Source of the DNA: Scatomorpha sp964367935
Lineage (GTDB): Bacteria > Bacillota > Clostridia > Oscillospirales > Oscillospiraceae
NCBI GenBank assembly: GCA_964367935.1
Contig: CAYIYZ010000007.1
Coordinates: 59,760-123,759 of the forward strand
Length of the DNA: 64,000 nt
Direction of reading: 5' to 3'
Shown: piece by piece, positions 50,845 through 60,487 of the stretch
Position numbering within the stretch: the stretch's first letter is position 1
How the letters are laid out: each line of letters opens with the position of its first letter
Made by a program: the position numbers and the translations under genes
Notes under the pieces: generated by a model
Databases searched by the model: none
The model's input: only the letters and a program-made list of their open reading frames with translations
Told to the model about the DNA's origin: nothing

Positions 50845-51848
50845 GTCGACACCTCCTCTGTATCTTTAGTATGAAGCCAACATCTGCAAAGGTGACCGCT
50901 CTCAAGCTCAACGACAGGCGGACAAGCAGTATCACACTTGTCAAAACGCTTATCGCATCTATCGGCGAAACGACAGCCCTTACTGAAGTTGCCTGCGGTA
51001 GGCACTGTGCCACCTATAGATAAAAGATGGCCCTTCGATTGCCCTAAAGAAGTCACGGAACGCAGCAGACCACGTGTGTAGGGGTGAGCACTGTTGTGGA
51101 AGATATCCACTACAGAGGCTTGCTCAACAAGCTGACCGGCATAAAATACTGCCACCTCTTCACAAGTCTCCGCAATAACTCCCAAATCGTGCGTTATCAT
51201 TATTACCGAGGTATCGTAACTGTCACGAAGCTGACCCATGAGATCAAGGATTTGCGCCTGTATGGTAACATCCAGCGCAGTTGTGGGCTCGTCCGCTATG
51301 AGTAGCTTCGGCTTATTGATAAGTGCTATAGCTATCATTACACGCTGTAGCATACCGCCCGAAAGCCTGTGTGGATAGTCCTTCAGTATCTGCTCCGGAC
51401 GCGGTATCCTGACCTGATTTAGCATTTCCAGAGCTGCCTCACGCATCTCTTTTTTTGTGAAATTAGTGTGGAAATGTAGGGTCTCGAATATCTGATCTTC
51501 TATGGTGTACATGGGGTCGAGCGCCGTCATGGGCTCTTGGAATATCATGGAGATTTCCTTGCCACGCATCTTTCGCAGTTCTGCTTTTGAGAGGGCTGTA
51601 ATCTCGGTCTCTCCACTCTCACGCATAAAGCGAATGGAGCTACCGGCGCCTAAGGATAGTGGGTAGGACAAGAGTCCCGGTATGGCAGAACAAGTAATGC
51701 TCTTACCGCAACCGGATTCACCGACTATACCGAAGTTTTGTTTCTTACCTATGGTAAGGTTTATGTCCTCGACGAGCTTTATAGGTGCAACTTTTTTTCC
51801 CTTAAAAAGCTCTATGGAGAGGTTGCGCATTGAAAGCAATGTATCCAT
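50841..51848 (-). CDS. Peptide/oligopeptide ABC transporter ATPase (OppD/DppD type)
   Basis: Second ATPase of the importer. Walker A GESGCGKSITCSA, signature RLSGGMLQRVMIAIAL, Walker B LLIADEPTTALD, ITHDLGVIAE, and the C-terminal CRFADRCDKRFDKC cysteines that bind a cluster in some DppD proteins. The signature reads SGGM, a variation common in DppD. 335 residues. It follows the OppC-type permease gene after 11 bases. Confidence 0.93.
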   Translation of the reverse strand: MDTLLSMRNLSIELFKGKKVAPIKLVEDINLTIGKKQNFGIVGESGCGKSITCSAIPGLLSYPLSLGAGSSIRFMRESGETEITALSKAELRKMRGKEISMIFQEPMTALDPMYTIEDQIFETLHFHTNFTKKEMREAALEMLNQVRIPRPEQILKDYPHRLSGGMLQRVMIAIALINKPKLLIADEPTTALDVTIQAQILDLMGQLRDSYDTSVIMITHDLGVIAETCEEVAVFYAGQLVEQASVVDIFHNSAHPYTRGLLRSVTSLGQSKGHLLSIGGTVPTAGNFSKGCRFADRCDKRFDKCDTACPPVVELESGHLCRCWLHTKDTEEVST

Positions 51849-51859
51849 GGCGCTACCTC

Positions 51860-52693
51860 CTAAACCTTAAGTTTGGGATCGAGCACATCGCGCAGTGCAT
51901 CGCCCAAAATGTTAAATACGAGTATTGTCAAAACGATAAACAGCAAAGGGAAAATCGCAAGATAAGGGTCACGTATCATGTCCGCCCTTGCATCAGAGAG
52001 CATGGAGCCCCAAGAAGGGTTCGGATCCTGTATACCCAAGCCGAGAAAGCTCAAAGTAGCCTCCGTGAGTATAGCACCCGAGAGTGCAAGTGTAGCCTGC
52101 ACGGTAAAAGGGGCAACAACGTTTGGTGATATGTGACGTATGAGTATCTTTCCCGTCTTGACACCTACGCTCTTAGCGTTTTGTACGTACTCAAGACCTT
52201 TAGCCGATATAACTGCGGCACGCACAGTTCGACAGAACACAGGTGTATTGACTATGCCTATGGCTATCATAGCGGGCACTATACCACGTCCGAGTACTGC
52301 CGAAATGAATATAGCGAGCAGTATGGACGGGAAGGCAAAGAGTATGTTCATAAATGACATGATGATTCTGTCTACACGGCCTTCAAAGTAGCCGGCGAGC
52401 AGACCGAGGATGTAGCCGCAAGTTGCGCCTATACCAACAGCGATAATACCGACCATAAGTGAAACACGAGCGCCGTAAAGGATACGGCTGAAGACGTCAC
52501 GACCGAATTTATCCGTGCCGAAGAAATGCTCCGCAGACGGATCCTGATAGCGCATACCTATCTGGTCATAGGGAAAGGTAGACAAGACATCTGCAAACAG
52601 AGCTAAGAATATTAAGATTAATACACCGACGATACCGATTTTACCCATGGGATCCTTCCAAAGTTCCCGAAGGGTATTTTTAACACTTCTCAT
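51860..52693 (-). CDS. Peptide ABC transporter permease (OppC/DppC type)
   Basis: Membrane subunit with an N-terminal hydrophilic piece, a first helix, and five more helices. The DppC signature GRDVFSRILYGARVSLMVGI and the EAA-like coupling loop RTVRAAVISAKGLEYVQNAKSVGVKTGKI are present. 277 residues. It follows the OppB-type permease after 15 bases. Confidence 0.93.
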   Translation of the reverse strand: MRSVKNTLRELWKDPMGKIGIVGVLILIFLALFADVLSTFPYDQIGMRYQDPSAEHFFGTDKFGRDVFSRILYGARVSLMVGIIAVGIGATCGYILGLLAGYFEGRVDRIIMSFMNILFAFPSILLAIFISAVLGRGIVPAMIAIGIVNTPVFCRTVRAAVISAKGLEYVQNAKSVGVKTGKILIRHISPNVVAPFTVQATLALSGAILTEATLSFLGLGIQDPNPSWGSMLSDARADMIRDPYLAIFPLLFIVLTILVFNILGDALRDVLDPKLKV

Positions 52694-52708
52694 TATATAT
52701 TACCCTCC

Positions 52709-53653
52709 TTAATTATAGGAAATTCGGGGATCAATGGCAGCGTATAGCAGGTCAACTATGAGGTTGACAAATACGTAGACGGTTGCAATAAAGAGCACGC
52801 AACCTTGGACGACGGGGTAGTCATAGTTATTTATACCGGACAGGGTCATAAGTCCGAGCCCAGGCAGCGAGAATATCTGCTCAACCACGACAGCGCCGCC
52901 CAAAAGTGCACCTATCTGCATACCGACGAGCGTGACTATGGGTATAAGAGCATTACGCAGAGCGTGCTTAAAAATAGCTACACGTTCACTTGCACCCTTA
53001 GAGCGCACGGTTTTTATAAAATCCTGCCTCAGAATTTCAAGTACGGAGGAGCGTGTCATACGCATAACGGAACCGGACATGGTAGAGCCGAGCACGAGTG
53101 CAGGCAGTATCATGATCTCCAAATTGCGTAGAGGGTCCTCGTAGAAGTAAGTGTATTGCAGAGGCGGGTAATAGTCGAAAGCCATGCCGAGTACCAATAT
53201 AAGTATAATGGAGGAGGCGAAGCCCGGTACCGAGACACCGAAAAGTGCCACGACACGTACAACACGGTCAATCCAAGTGTTTCGATTGACAGCGGCCAAT
53301 ATACCCAGAGGTATGGCGATAAGACATGAGATAACAGCGCCCATGAAAGCAAGCTGAGCCGTTACCTGAAAGCGAGTAATGATCTCGGGGAAGATTTCCT
53401 CACCCGAGCGGAAAGATGTGCCGAAGTCACCTGTCAAAACTCCGCCCATCCAGTCGAGGTATTGTTCGTGATATGGTCTGTCAAGGCCGTATCTAGCCTC
53501 AACTTGAGCTTCAAGCTCAGGAGTAGAGTCTATGCCCAAAAGGCCGGCGGTAAAGCCGCCCGGAACAAAACGCAGTACAAGGAAAATGGCTATACTTATA
53601 CCTAACAGTATAGGTATAAGCTGTAAAATCCGCCGCAAAATGTAGTTTCTCAT
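52709..53653 (-). CDS. Peptide ABC transporter permease (OppB/DppB type)
   Basis: Membrane subunit opening with MRNYILRRILQLIPILLGISIAIFLVL, the family start, and containing DRPYHEQYLDWMGGVLTGDFGTSFRS and the coupling loop near SSVLEILRQDFIKTVRSKGASE. About 314 residues from the ATG at 53653 (GGAGAG seven bases upstream); the frame also opens at 53680 without a ribosome site. It is preceded by a terminator-like hairpin that probably lowers expression relative to the binding protein. Confidence 0.93.
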   Translation of the reverse strand: MRNYILRRILQLIPILLGISIAIFLVLRFVPGGFTAGLLGIDSTPELEAQVEARYGLDRPYHEQYLDWMGGVLTGDFGTSFRSGEEIFPEIITRFQVTAQLAFMGAVISCLIAIPLGILAAVNRNTWIDRVVRVVALFGVSVPGFASSIILILVLGMAFDYYPPLQYTYFYEDPLRNLEIMILPALVLGSTMSGSVMRMTRSSVLEILRQDFIKTVRSKGASERVAIFKHALRNALIPIVTLVGMQIGALLGGAVVVEQIFSLPGLGLMTLSGINNYDYPVVQGCVLFIATVYVFVNLIVDLLYAAIDPRISYN

Positions 53654-53695
53654 CTGTTCACTCTCCTGCCACCCAAACATGGGTGAAATAAAAAA

Positions 53696-53721
53696 CGGGG
53701 CAGGGGGTTAACCCTGCCCCG
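53696..53721 (-). terminator. Partial terminator between binding protein and permease genes
   Basis: CGGGGCAGGG/CCCTGCCCCG (six-base loop) followed on the minus strand by a T-rich run. In many such operons this lets the binding protein be made in excess. Confidence 0.8.
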
Positions 53722-53736
53722 GTAGTGCTTGGAATT

Positions 53737-55383
53737 TTAGCCTGCTATGGAGATGTAACGCAGGTCATTGGGGTTAGCAGCATAAGGCTCAAAGCCTTCT
53801 ACTGTTGCACCTGCGAAGAAGTATGTTGTCTGGTTAGCAAACCAAAGGTTCGGAGAATCGTCAACTATGATCTGCTGTGCTTCAACGTAGTACTCCTGAC
53901 GCATAGCTTCGTCTGTAGTTGCAAGACCCATAGCGCAGAGCTCGTCAACACGCTCGTTTGAGTAGCCCCAAACGTTAGCGCCTGCATCTGTGGAGTAGAA
54001 GAAGCCTACTGCACGGTTCGGGTCTGTGCCTGCACCGTTCTGACCGCACATGAGGTCATAGTCAGCTTCGGGAGTATCCATGATGAGCCACTGGTCAACA
54101 TATGCACCGGACTCGAGGTCTGTGGTCTCTATGTCGATGTAGATCTCAGCGAGCTGCTGAGTGATAACTGTACCTGTGTCACGGATGGAGTCGAGTAGAC
54201 CGACAGCCATGGTGAGTTGCAGACGGTTATCTTCGCTGTAGCCGGCCTCTTCCATCAGAGCCTTAGCAGCTTCGATGTCCTGAGTGTAGAGAGGAGACTC
54301 AGACACTGCGTCCCAAGTCCAACGTCCCATAGCGGGAGGTACGAAAGTGGTGGGAACAGCCTCACCGTTGTAAACGTAATCGATGATAGCGTTGCGGTCT
54401 ACAGCTAAAGCCATAGCCTGACGCACGTTCTTGTCCTGCAGTGCCTCACGAGAGAGGTTGAAGCCCAAGAAGGTGTAGTCGTTTGACTGGTAAGAGATAA
54501 CCTTAACATTCTCGTCACCCTCAACGTCTACGAGGTTCATAGCGGAGAGAGTTGTTAGATTGATTTCACCTGTCTGCAGAGCAGCAAGACGAGTGCTTGC
54601 ATCAGCCATCAGGTAGTAGTTGATGGTCTCGATCATGGGATAGCCTTCCATCCAGTATGTGGGGTTCTTTACTAATGTGATGGAGTTATCTACCACGGAC
54701 TCACTGTACATGAACGGACCTGTACCGACCATAGAACCTATGGTGCTTAGGCTGCCGTCGTTCTCGTCAACAATTTCCTTGCAGACGATAGCGCCGTAGG
54801 AAGATGTCAGAGTGGACATGAAAGCAGCGTTCGGCTCAGCAAGTGTGAATGTAACAGTGTAGGTGTCCGTTGCCTCTACGCTTGTGATGCCTGCGTAGTA
54901 GGAACCGGAGTTACCAAGAGCACCGATATCGCCGTCTTCGGTGTTGCCGAGTACGCGATCGAAGCTGTATACAACGTCTTCAGCAGTCATTTCACGACCG
55001 TTGTGGAACATAACGCCCTGACGCAGGTTGAAAACGTATGTAACCTCGTCGGGAGTCTCCCAGCTCTCTGCGAGTAGGGGGCGGAAGCTCATGTCAGCGT
55101 TAAAGCCTATAAGAGTTTCGTATACTTGATTGAATACACGTGTTGCCGCATGAGCGGAAATGGTGTGAGGATCAAAGCCAGCGGGCCATGTGTCCGTACC
55201 GTAGTTTAGAACCTGAGCAACAGGCTCGGTGCTCTCAGCAGGCGCTGCGCTCTCAGCAGGAGTGCCGCTCTCTGCGGGAGCTGCGCTCTCAGCAGGTGCC
55301 TCATCGCCGCCGCATGCAGCGAGTACGCCAAACAGCATTACAGCTACAAGGCAGAGTGCAAGAAGTTTTCTCGTGTTTTTCAT
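53737..55383 (-). CDS. Peptide-binding lipoprotein (family 5 solute-binding protein)
   Basis: Extracellular receptor for the ABC importer. Lipobox VLAAC, then an Ala/Pro/Glu/Ser linker built of repeated PAES units, then SBP family 5 signatures: WPAGFDPHTISAHAATRVFNQVYETLI, DVVYSFDRVL, and LNLSREALQDKNVRQAMALAVDR. 548 residues. It follows the serine hydrolase gene after 51 bases. Ligand not determinable; family members bind di/oligopeptides, nickel or muropeptides. Confidence 0.93.
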   Translation of the reverse strand: MKNTRKLLALCLVAVMLFGVLAACGGDEAPAESAAPAESGTPAESAAPAESTEPVAQVLNYGTDTWPAGFDPHTISAHAATRVFNQVYETLIGFNADMSFRPLLAESWETPDEVTYVFNLRQGVMFHNGREMTAEDVVYSFDRVLGNTEDGDIGALGNSGSYYAGITSVEATDTYTVTFTLAEPNAAFMSTLTSSYGAIVCKEIVDENDGSLSTIGSMVGTGPFMYSESVVDNSITLVKNPTYWMEGYPMIETINYYLMADASTRLAALQTGEINLTTLSAMNLVDVEGDENVKVISYQSNDYTFLGFNLSREALQDKNVRQAMALAVDRNAIIDYVYNGEAVPTTFVPPAMGRWTWDAVSESPLYTQDIEAAKALMEEAGYSEDNRLQLTMAVGLLDSIRDTGTVITQQLAEIYIDIETTDLESGAYVDQWLIMDTPEADYDLMCGQNGAGTDPNRAVGFFYSTDAGANVWGYSNERVDELCAMGLATTDEAMRQEYYVEAQQIIVDDSPNLWFANQTTYFFAGATVEGFEPYAANPNDLRYISIAG

Positions 55384-55434
55384 TTTTTTACCTCATTTCC
55401 TTCTTAAAATTGTATTTTACAAGGCAAGCCTTGC

Positions 55435-56475
55435 TTATACACTAATTGTAGGCACATCACGGCCTAAAAGTCCGTAATGTAAGGCGCGACGCACATCGTG
55501 CGTGTTTGTGTTTAGCTTATCGTCAAAGCGATAAAACTTATTTGTGAGCAAAACTGCGCCTATATTGTGCTCACGGCTTACCCATAGACTTGTGCCGGTA
55601 AAACCGGTGTGACCGCAACCGTCGGGGAAAACATCGCTTCTGTCGAAACCCAAACCCCTACCCAAGATATTCGTGTCCATGGCTAATTTAAAATATGGCA
55701 AGTCCGTATTGAGAAAAAACATACCCAAGCGTGCAAGCTCCGCACTCGTGGAAAATATACCGGCATGACCGCTCACGCCATTGAAATAGTAATGCGCATT
55801 ACCGTCATTGACATCGCCGCACACGGCAACACCGTCCTCACGCCACCCATCGAAGCTGATGCCACGCTCGGCACACATACGCTTCTCTACTTGGTTGCCT
55901 GTTGAAGAGGGAACGCATAGAGAGGGCTCGCAAGAGCCGTAATACATGTCTTTTATGCCCAAAGGCGCTTTTATGTACGTTTCCAAGCCCTCAGGCAAGC
56001 TCATGCCGCTGACTTCAGTGAAAATACGTCCCAAAAGCATAAAATTCAAGTCACTATAAGCAAAACCTTCCTGTACCTCGGATGTTCTGAGCGCCTTTTC
56101 AAATACAGAAAAGAAACCATCGTTTTCGCTGTAAAAAGGATACCAAGGTAAGAGACCCGAAGTGTGAGTCAAGAGTTTTTCTAATGTGACTTGTTCTAAA
56201 CGCGTTTTCGAGATATCGTGAAATGAATTTTTCGGAAAAATATCCAAAACCCTGTCCGTCAGTTTAAGTCTCCCTTCTTCTAAAGAAAAGAGGATAAGGG
56301 AACTGCAAATGAGCTTAGAGACGGATGCAATATCAAAGAGACTATCATGTGTAAACTCACCCACAGAGTGAGTGGACAACACACGCTCATTGTTAAAAAT
56401 AACACAATCTGCCGAGGGGTAGTAATTTAAATTGCGGTAATGCGCTAATAGTTTATCTACAGCAATTCCATCCAA
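55435..56475 (-). CDS. Beta-lactamase-fold serine hydrolase (AmiE/PBP4*-like)
   Basis: Serine hydrolase of class C beta-lactamase/D-Ala-D-Ala peptidase fold. Seen: nucleophile motif SVSK (in FDIASVSKLICSSL), the tyrosine motif YSD (FAYSDLNFMLLG), and HTGFTG in the place of KTG. In Bacillus the YbbE/AmiE member of this fold removes the peptide from MurNAc and is encoded with murQ; here murQ lies divergently next door. No signal peptide is seen, so it would act in the cytoplasm on imported fragments. The TTG at 56475 with GGAGGG eight bases upstream is preferred over GTG at 56505. First gene of the transporter operon. Confidence 0.8.
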   Translation of the reverse strand: MDGIAVDKLLAHYRNLNYYPSADCVIFNNERVLSTHSVGEFTHDSLFDIASVSKLICSSLILFSLEEGRLKLTDRVLDIFPKNSFHDISKTRLEQVTLEKLLTHTSGLLPWYPFYSENDGFFSVFEKALRTSEVQEGFAYSDLNFMLLGRIFTEVSGMSLPEGLETYIKAPLGIKDMYYGSCEPSLCVPSSTGNQVEKRMCAERGISFDGWREDGVAVCGDVNDGNAHYYFNGVSGHAGIFSTSAELARLGMFFLNTDLPYFKLAMDTNILGRGLGFDRSDVFPDGCGHTGFTGTSLWVSREHNIGAVLLTNKFYRFDDKLNTNTHDVRRALHYGLLGRDVPTISV

Positions 56476-56508
56476 AAACCTATCCCTCCGTAAGCGATTT
56501 CGCACACC

Positions 56509-56537
56509 ATACTATCACATTAATAACCTCATTTCAA
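56509..56537 (-). promoter_or_regulatory. Promoter of the serine hydrolase-ABC transporter operon
   Basis: On the minus strand: TTGAAA (56537-56532), 17-base spacer, TAGTAT (56514-56509). Confidence 0.65.
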
Positions 56538-56598
56538 GCATATCGTAAAAATATATGAATAATCAGTGAAAAAATACAAAAGAGAGCGGTTAACACTG

Positions 56599-56627
56599 TT
56601 GACAGTTGAGGGTTGATGGGTTAATCT
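56599..56627 (+). promoter_or_regulatory. Promoter of murQ-anmK
   Basis: TTGACA (56599-56604), 17-base spacer, TAATCT (56622-56627), just before the murQ ribosome site. Confidence 0.5.
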
Positions 56628-56648
56628 ATCACATATCGGAGGTGTTTT

Positions 56649-57560
56649 ATGGACACATATTTGGCAAAATTAAAGACAGAGAGCGTAAATGCAGAGACGG
56701 GCAATATTGATAGGATGTCTACAGCGGAGATGGTCTCGGCGATAAATGCACAGGATGCACTTGTTGCGGCGGCAGTAGCGTCACAAACTGCGAATATAGC
56801 GGCGGCGGTGGACATTATATATGAGAGCTTGAAGGCCGGTGGTAGACTTATTTATATTGGTGCCGGAACTTCGGGCAGATTGGGTGTGTTAGATGCATCT
56901 GAGTGTTTACCGACCTTTGGTGTAGGCAATGACGTGGTACAGGGCTATATAGCCGGCGGTGACCGTGCGCTAAGGCATCCGGTTGAGGGCGCTGAGGACA
57001 GTGCGGAAGAAGGCATAGCTCTTATGGAGACTTTGGAGATAAACGAGAAGGATACTTTAGTAGGCGTGTCGGCGAGCGGAAGTGCGACCTATGTGTTGGA
57101 GGCTCTGCGTTATGCTAAGGAACGAGGAACGTCAACTGTGGGAGTTTGTACGAATGCCGGCACAAAGTTTGAGACGCTTTGTGATGTGACCATAGCGCCT
57201 GAGGTGGGAGCTGAGGTTATATCGGGCTCAACGAGGATGAAGTCGGGCACAGCACAGAAGATGGTGCTCAATATGTTGACGACCTGTACGATGATAAAGA
57301 TGGGCAAGGTCTATGGCAATTTGATGGTGGATTTACAGGCGACAAATAAGAAGCTTGAGGACAGGGCGAAGCGCCTTATAAGTCATGTGACGGGCGTGGA
57401 GACGGATGTTGCTGCTATGTATTTGGAGCAGGCGGAGGGCAATGTTAAGAGGGCGATATATATGCAGAAGACGGGCAGTGATCTTGAGAGGACTCTGAGT
57501 GACTTAGCGCAAGCGGACGGAAGGTTAGCGCTTGCTTTAGAAAAAAGAGGGGGAAAATAA
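56649..57560 (+). CDS. murQ: N-acetylmuramic acid 6-phosphate etherase
   Basis: Cleaves the lactyl ether of MurNAc-6-phosphate to give GlcNAc-6-phosphate. The SIS fold is seen with IYIGAGTSGRLGVLDASECLPTFG, GGDRALRHPVEGAEDS and SGSTRMKSGTAQKMVLNMLTT, all highly conserved. 303 residues. The ATG at 56649 has ATCGGAGG. anmK follows with one base between, so this cell can process both MurNAc and anhydro-MurNAc. Confidence 0.96.
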   Translation: MDTYLAKLKTESVNAETGNIDRMSTAEMVSAINAQDALVAAAVASQTANIAAAVDIIYESLKAGGRLIYIGAGTSGRLGVLDASECLPTFGVGNDVVQGYIAGGDRALRHPVEGAEDSAEEGIALMETLEINEKDTLVGVSASGSATYVLEALRYAKERGTSTVGVCTNAGTKFETLCDVTIAPEVGAEVISGSTRMKSGTAQKMVLNMLTTCTMIKMGKVYGNLMVDLQATNKKLEDRAKRLISHVTGVETDVAAMYLEQAEGNVKRAIYMQKTGSDLERTLSDLAQADGRLALALEKRGGK

Positions 57561-57561
57561 G

Positions 57562-58758
57562 ATGAAAGTCAGTTACGGTAAAGAGGGCGACAGACGTTTG
57601 GTGTTGGGTATGATGTCGGGCACGAGCGCCGACGGCATAGATGCGGCAATAGTGGAGTTTACGGGCAGTTTCGAGTCGCCCGAGATTAAGCTTTTGGCGT
57701 TTGAGAGCGGACAGTATCCGCCCAAGGTACGTGAGCAGGTATTTGAGCTTTTTGAGCCTGAGAAATCCACGGTTCGCAAGATCGGATATATGAACTTTCT
57801 CATAGGCGAGATATTTGCTGAGACGGCTTTGAAGGTCATAGAAAAGGCGGGGCTGAAGCCTGAGGATATAGATCTAATAGGTTCACACGGCCAAACGATT
57901 TGGCATTCACCGGAGCCTGATAATAAAGATGGTTATCCCATAATGTATACGATGCAGATCGGCGAAGGTGCGGTAATAGCAGAGCGTACAGGTATACCGA
58001 CGCTTTCCGATTACAGAGTAGCGGACATGGCAGCGGGTGGACAGGCGGCACCGCTTGCATCTTTTTCGGAATACCATATATATAGGCGTGAAAACGAGAC
58101 TATCCTACTTCAAAATGTGGGTGGCATAGGTAATGTAACAGTTATGCCGGCGAAAGCGAAGGAAGAGGACGTGTATGCTTTTGACACAGGTCCGGGTAAT
58201 CTGCTAATTGATGGTGTGGTAGAGGCGCTTACTAATGGCGAGAAGACCTATGATAAAGACGGCGCTTGGGGCGCACAGGGCAAGGTAAATGAAGAGCTGT
58301 TAAACTACTTAAAGGACGAGCCCTACTATGACATGCCTTTGCCGAAGACGACGGGCAGAGAACTTTATAACAGCGATTATACGAGGAAAATATTGCAATG
58401 GTACAAGGAAAATCCGATAGCTGAGGCGGACTTGGTAGCGACGGTCACGGATCTGACGGCCTGGTCAATAGTAGATGCGTACGAGAAGTATATACTGCCA
58501 CGCTACAAGGCGACTATGATAGTAATAGGTGGCGGTGGCGGCTACAATAAGACGTTTTTGAAGCTACTTGCGGAGCGCTTTGCACAGCATGGTGTAAAGG
58601 TGGCGACACAGGAAGATTTAGGTTGGTCGAGTGATGCAAAGGAGGCAGTTGCTTTTGCGCTCATGGCGGATAAGTACGTAGGTGGCTTGGCGAATACCTT
58701 GCCTTCGGTAACAGGCGCACGCAGGGCGGTTGTTATGGGCAAGTTGTCGAGAGTATAA
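57562..58758 (+). CDS. anmK: Anhydro-N-acetylmuramic acid kinase
   Basis: Opens and phosphorylates 1,6-anhydro-MurNAc to MurNAc-6-phosphate, the substrate of MurQ. ASKHA-fold kinase with LGMMSGTSADGIDAAIVEF at the N-terminus, IGSHGQTIWH, GGIGNVTVMP, FDTGPGNLLIDG and GGGGYNKTFLKLLA. 398 residues. The enzyme is best known from Gram-negative recycling, where lytic transglycosylases make anhydro sugars; its presence beside murQ suggests uptake of fragments released by other bacteria or by own lytic transglycosylases. Confidence 0.95.
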   Translation: MKVSYGKEGDRRLVLGMMSGTSADGIDAAIVEFTGSFESPEIKLLAFESGQYPPKVREQVFELFEPEKSTVRKIGYMNFLIGEIFAETALKVIEKAGLKPEDIDLIGSHGQTIWHSPEPDNKDGYPIMYTMQIGEGAVIAERTGIPTLSDYRVADMAAGGQAAPLASFSEYHIYRRENETILLQNVGGIGNVTVMPAKAKEEDVYAFDTGPGNLLIDGVVEALTNGEKTYDKDGAWGAQGKVNEELLNYLKDEPYYDMPLPKTTGRELYNSDYTRKILQWYKENPIAEADLVATVTDLTAWSIVDAYEKYILPRYKATMIVIGGGGGYNKTFLKLLAERFAQHGVKVATQEDLGWSSDAKEAVAFALMADKYVGGLANTLPSVTGARRAVVMGKLSRV

Positions 58759-58791
58759 GGTGACTCCCGTCACCCTAAAGTAACAAATGGG

Positions 58792-58860
58792 AACCGCAAA
58801 CACAATGGATGCATCGCAATAAATTACGAATGCATGAGAATAAGTGTGTTTGCGGTTTTT
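58792..58860 (+). terminator. Terminator after anmK
   Basis: AACCGCAAACACA (58792-58804) pairs with TGTGTTTGCGGTT (58845-58857), an inner ATGCAT/ATGCAT repeat, and a T-run. Confidence 0.75.
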
Positions 58861-59008
58861 CTTCGCTCGATAACTATGCATTATGCATATATTGGTGCGA
58901 TAAAATTGAATATAATGCTAAATATTTGCCTGCGTATTTACAGTGCATTATTAGCGTGTTATCATAATTAGGTAATTTAAACAAAATTATTGACGAAGGA
59001 TGGGGAAA

Positions 59009-60469
59009 ATGAGTAAGAATGTTAATGTAAAACCGCAAAATCTGTTAATAATCTTCAGTGATCAGCACAGTAAGGAAAAGTTAGGTGCTTTCGGAAACGA
59101 GTTTGTCAAGACACCGAATTTGGATAAGTTATGTGCAGAGGGCACTCGTTTTACGAATGCATATTCGAATAATCCCATTTGCTGTCCTGCGAGGGCGGTG
59201 GTGGCGACGGGCGACTACTGCCACAAGAATGGGTACTGGGAGAACTGCCATGCGTATAACGGCGAGGTAGAGAGCTGGGGTCATAGACTGAGTGAACAGG
59301 GATATAAGGTGACGACGGTCGGCAAATTACATTTTAAGACGGATACACCGGACACGGGATTTGCGGATCAGCGCATACCACTACATATAAAAAATCAGGT
59401 GGGCGACTTGACGCACTGTGTGCGCGAGGGCGTGGATAGGTCTGCGGTTGTAGATGATGCGATAATGGCAGCTGGTCCGGGTGAGTCCACATACTTGGAT
59501 TATGATAAGCAGATAACGGAGCTTTCAATAGAGATACTCAAGAATGAGTTGCCGAAGGAAGATAAGCCTTGGTGCTTGCAACTCGGCTATGTAGCGCCGC
59601 ATAATCCTTGGATAGTTCCACAGGAGTTACTTGACATTTATACACCCTTTGAAAAGCTGCCATTTCCCGTACAATGGGGCATGGATGAGAAGCCCATGCA
59701 CGAGGCGTTGGAGTTTTGCAGAAATGAGTTGGGACTTAATGATAGCAGGATAACGGACGATCACGTGAGAAAAGCTGTGGCGTGTTACTATGCGCACTGC
59801 ACTTATCTTGACAACAATATCGGCGAGGTCATGAAGGCTCTGGAGGAGTCAGGCATGGCGGAAAATACACGTATATTGTACTTCACGGACCATGGCGATT
59901 CGATGGGCGATCATCGCATGTTCTTTAAGCAGAATATGTTTGAGGGTTCTGTGGGTATTCCTATGATAATGGCCGGTGAGGGCATCCCGAAGAATCATGT
60001 GGTGGAGTCAGGTGTATCGCAGATAGACATCTTCCCTACAGTGCTTGACTGCTTGGGAGCGAAGCCGAAGGCTGAGGATGAGAAATTGCCGGGCATGTCG
60101 CTGTTTAATTTCTTCGGAGAGACATTGCCTGAGGATAGGCCGGTCTTGGCTGAGACTCATGCTGTGGGCTTTAAGAGCGCTGTTTATATGCTGAGGTACA
60201 AGGATTATAAGTTAGTTTACTATGTAGATTATACGCCTGCACTATATAATATAAAGGAAGATCCGAAGGAGCTGTGTGATGTGGCTGAGGATCCAAAGTA
60301 CAAGGATATCTTGGCTATGATGATAGCGGAACTAAGGAAGATACTTGACCCCGAGGAGTTGGATGCACAAGCTAAGGCGGATCAGATGAAGCTAATGAAT
60401 GAGCATGGTGGATATGAAGCGATAAGGAGCCAGCGCATGATAACGGCATCACCTGTACCCAAAGTATAA
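59009..60469 (+). CDS. Sulfatase, first of a tandem pair
   Basis: Arylsulfatase-like hydrolase of the choline-sulfatase/phosphonate-hydrolase branch. The formylglycine motif is CCPAR (C58-C59-P60-A61-R62) continuing AVVATG, and metal ligands are in FSDQH and YFTDHGDSMGDHRMFFK. The Cys-type site needs a radical-SAM maturase (anSME), which is not in the window. 486 residues from the ATG at 59009 (GGATGGGG); a longer start at 59000 is possible. No signal peptide, so it acts inside the cell or on an imported ester. Very similar to the next gene. Confidence 0.9.
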   Translation: MSKNVNVKPQNLLIIFSDQHSKEKLGAFGNEFVKTPNLDKLCAEGTRFTNAYSNNPICCPARAVVATGDYCHKNGYWENCHAYNGEVESWGHRLSEQGYKVTTVGKLHFKTDTPDTGFADQRIPLHIKNQVGDLTHCVREGVDRSAVVDDAIMAAGPGESTYLDYDKQITELSIEILKNELPKEDKPWCLQLGYVAPHNPWIVPQELLDIYTPFEKLPFPVQWGMDEKPMHEALEFCRNELGLNDSRITDDHVRKAVACYYAHCTYLDNNIGEVMKALEESGMAENTRILYFTDHGDSMGDHRMFFKQNMFEGSVGIPMIMAGEGIPKNHVVESGVSQIDIFPTVLDCLGAKPKAEDEKLPGMSLFNFFGETLPEDRPVLAETHAVGFKSAVYMLRYKDYKLVYYVDYTPALYNIKEDPKELCDVAEDPKYKDILAMMIAELRKILDPEELDAQAKADQMKLMNEHGGYEAIRSQRMITASPVPKV

Positions 60470-60487
60470 AATGACGGAGGTGTAATA

